Positions 6,152-6,260 of a stretch of 6,260 nt of DNA are shown here, piece by piece. The stretch comes from Bacillota bacterium. Lineage in GTDB: Bacteria > Bacillota > Clostridia > Tissierellales > Sedimentibacteraceae. The notes beneath the pieces were generated by a model. That model saw only the letters and a program-made list of their open reading frames with translations. It made no database searches and was not told the origin of the DNA. The DNA lies in the NCBI GenBank assembly GCA_023425285.1, contig JAFACY010000231.1, positions 1-6,260 on the forward strand. Direction: 5' to 3'. How positions within the stretch are numbered: the stretch's first letter is position 1; every line of letters begins with the position of its first letter. The position numbers and the translations under genes are program-made.

Positions 6152-6180
6152 ATTTTAGATACATAAATGTACCTTGATAA
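6152..6180 (-). promoter_or_regulatory. Candidate promoter of the small membrane protein
   Basis: Minus strand: -35 TTATCA (6180-6175), 17-base spacer, -10 TAAAAT (6157-6152). Transcription near 6145 would give a very short leader just covering the AGGAG site. The match is moderate, and the leader would be unusually short, so this is tentative. Confidence 0.3.
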
Positions 6181-6218
6181 TTTAATTAATAATTGTTCAA
6201 TAGGCTTAGTTAAACCCA

Positions 6219-6227
6219 TGATATAAT
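6219..6227 (+). promoter_or_regulatory. Extended -10 promoter directed out of the window
   Basis: TGATATAAT is a perfect TATAAT (6222-6227) with the TGn extension. No good -35 lies 17 bases upstream, which extended -10 promoters tolerate. Transcription would begin near 6234 toward a gene beyond the right edge. GTGATAG occurs twice around the start (6229-6235 and 6246-6252). No coding start is visible before the window ends. Confidence 0.4.
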
Positions 6228-6260
6228 TGTGATAGTGTCAATCAGGTGATAGTTCTTTAT

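Noticed and set aside
6210..6260. A minus-strand frame open from the right edge to a TAA at 6210-6212
   Set aside because: Only 16 codons, no motif, and it coincides with the outward plus-strand promoter.

Overview
This 6.26-kb window is AT-rich bacterial chromosome. The codon use (many AAA, ATA, TTA, AGA), the purine-rich AGGAGG-type ribosome sites and the gene content point to a low-GC Bacillota, most likely an anaerobic clostridium. That placement is inference; there is no rRNA or tRNA marker. Genes are dense, the longest non-coding stretch is about 150 bases, and I see no insertion sequence, phage gene, CRISPR array, tRNA or long repeat.

Layout, left to right. A probable gene tail (1-78, +) is followed by a ten-helix TDT/SLAC1-family transporter (118-1047, +), which ends at a hairpin terminator shared with the opposite strand. 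Then comes a block of leftward genes. msrA (methionine sulfoxide reductase A, real start probably TTG at 2145) and a family-4 iron-sulfur uracil-DNA glycosylase (1096-1659) form a tight two-gene unit with its own promoter. Upstream of it lie xpt (xanthine phosphoribosyltransferase, 2275-2844), which has its own terminator, and a small CGVC thioredoxin-like protein (2931-3263). Across a 148-bp divergent region, a long rightward gene (3412-5886) encodes an 824-residue flavoprotein. It joins a CoA-disulfide/polysulfide reductase core to rhodanese, TusA-like and DsrE-type modules. It converges on a small two-helix membrane protein (5946-6128, -), with a strong hairpin between the two genes. The last 130 bases hold a likely promoter firing out of the window.

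The common thread is thiol, sulfur and oxidative-damage chemistry. MsrA repairs oxidised methionine and needs thioredoxin-type reductant. The thioredoxin-like protein could supply thiol reduction. The fused flavoprotein has four potential sulfur-handling cysteine sites on one chain, as if built to reduce or pass on persulfide sulfur. The glycosylase removes uracil from DNA. xpt (purine salvage) and the anion-channel-like transporter do not obviously belong to this theme. The large fusion is the most interesting object; its parts are known families, and whether the exact architecture is undescribed cannot be decided from sequence alone.
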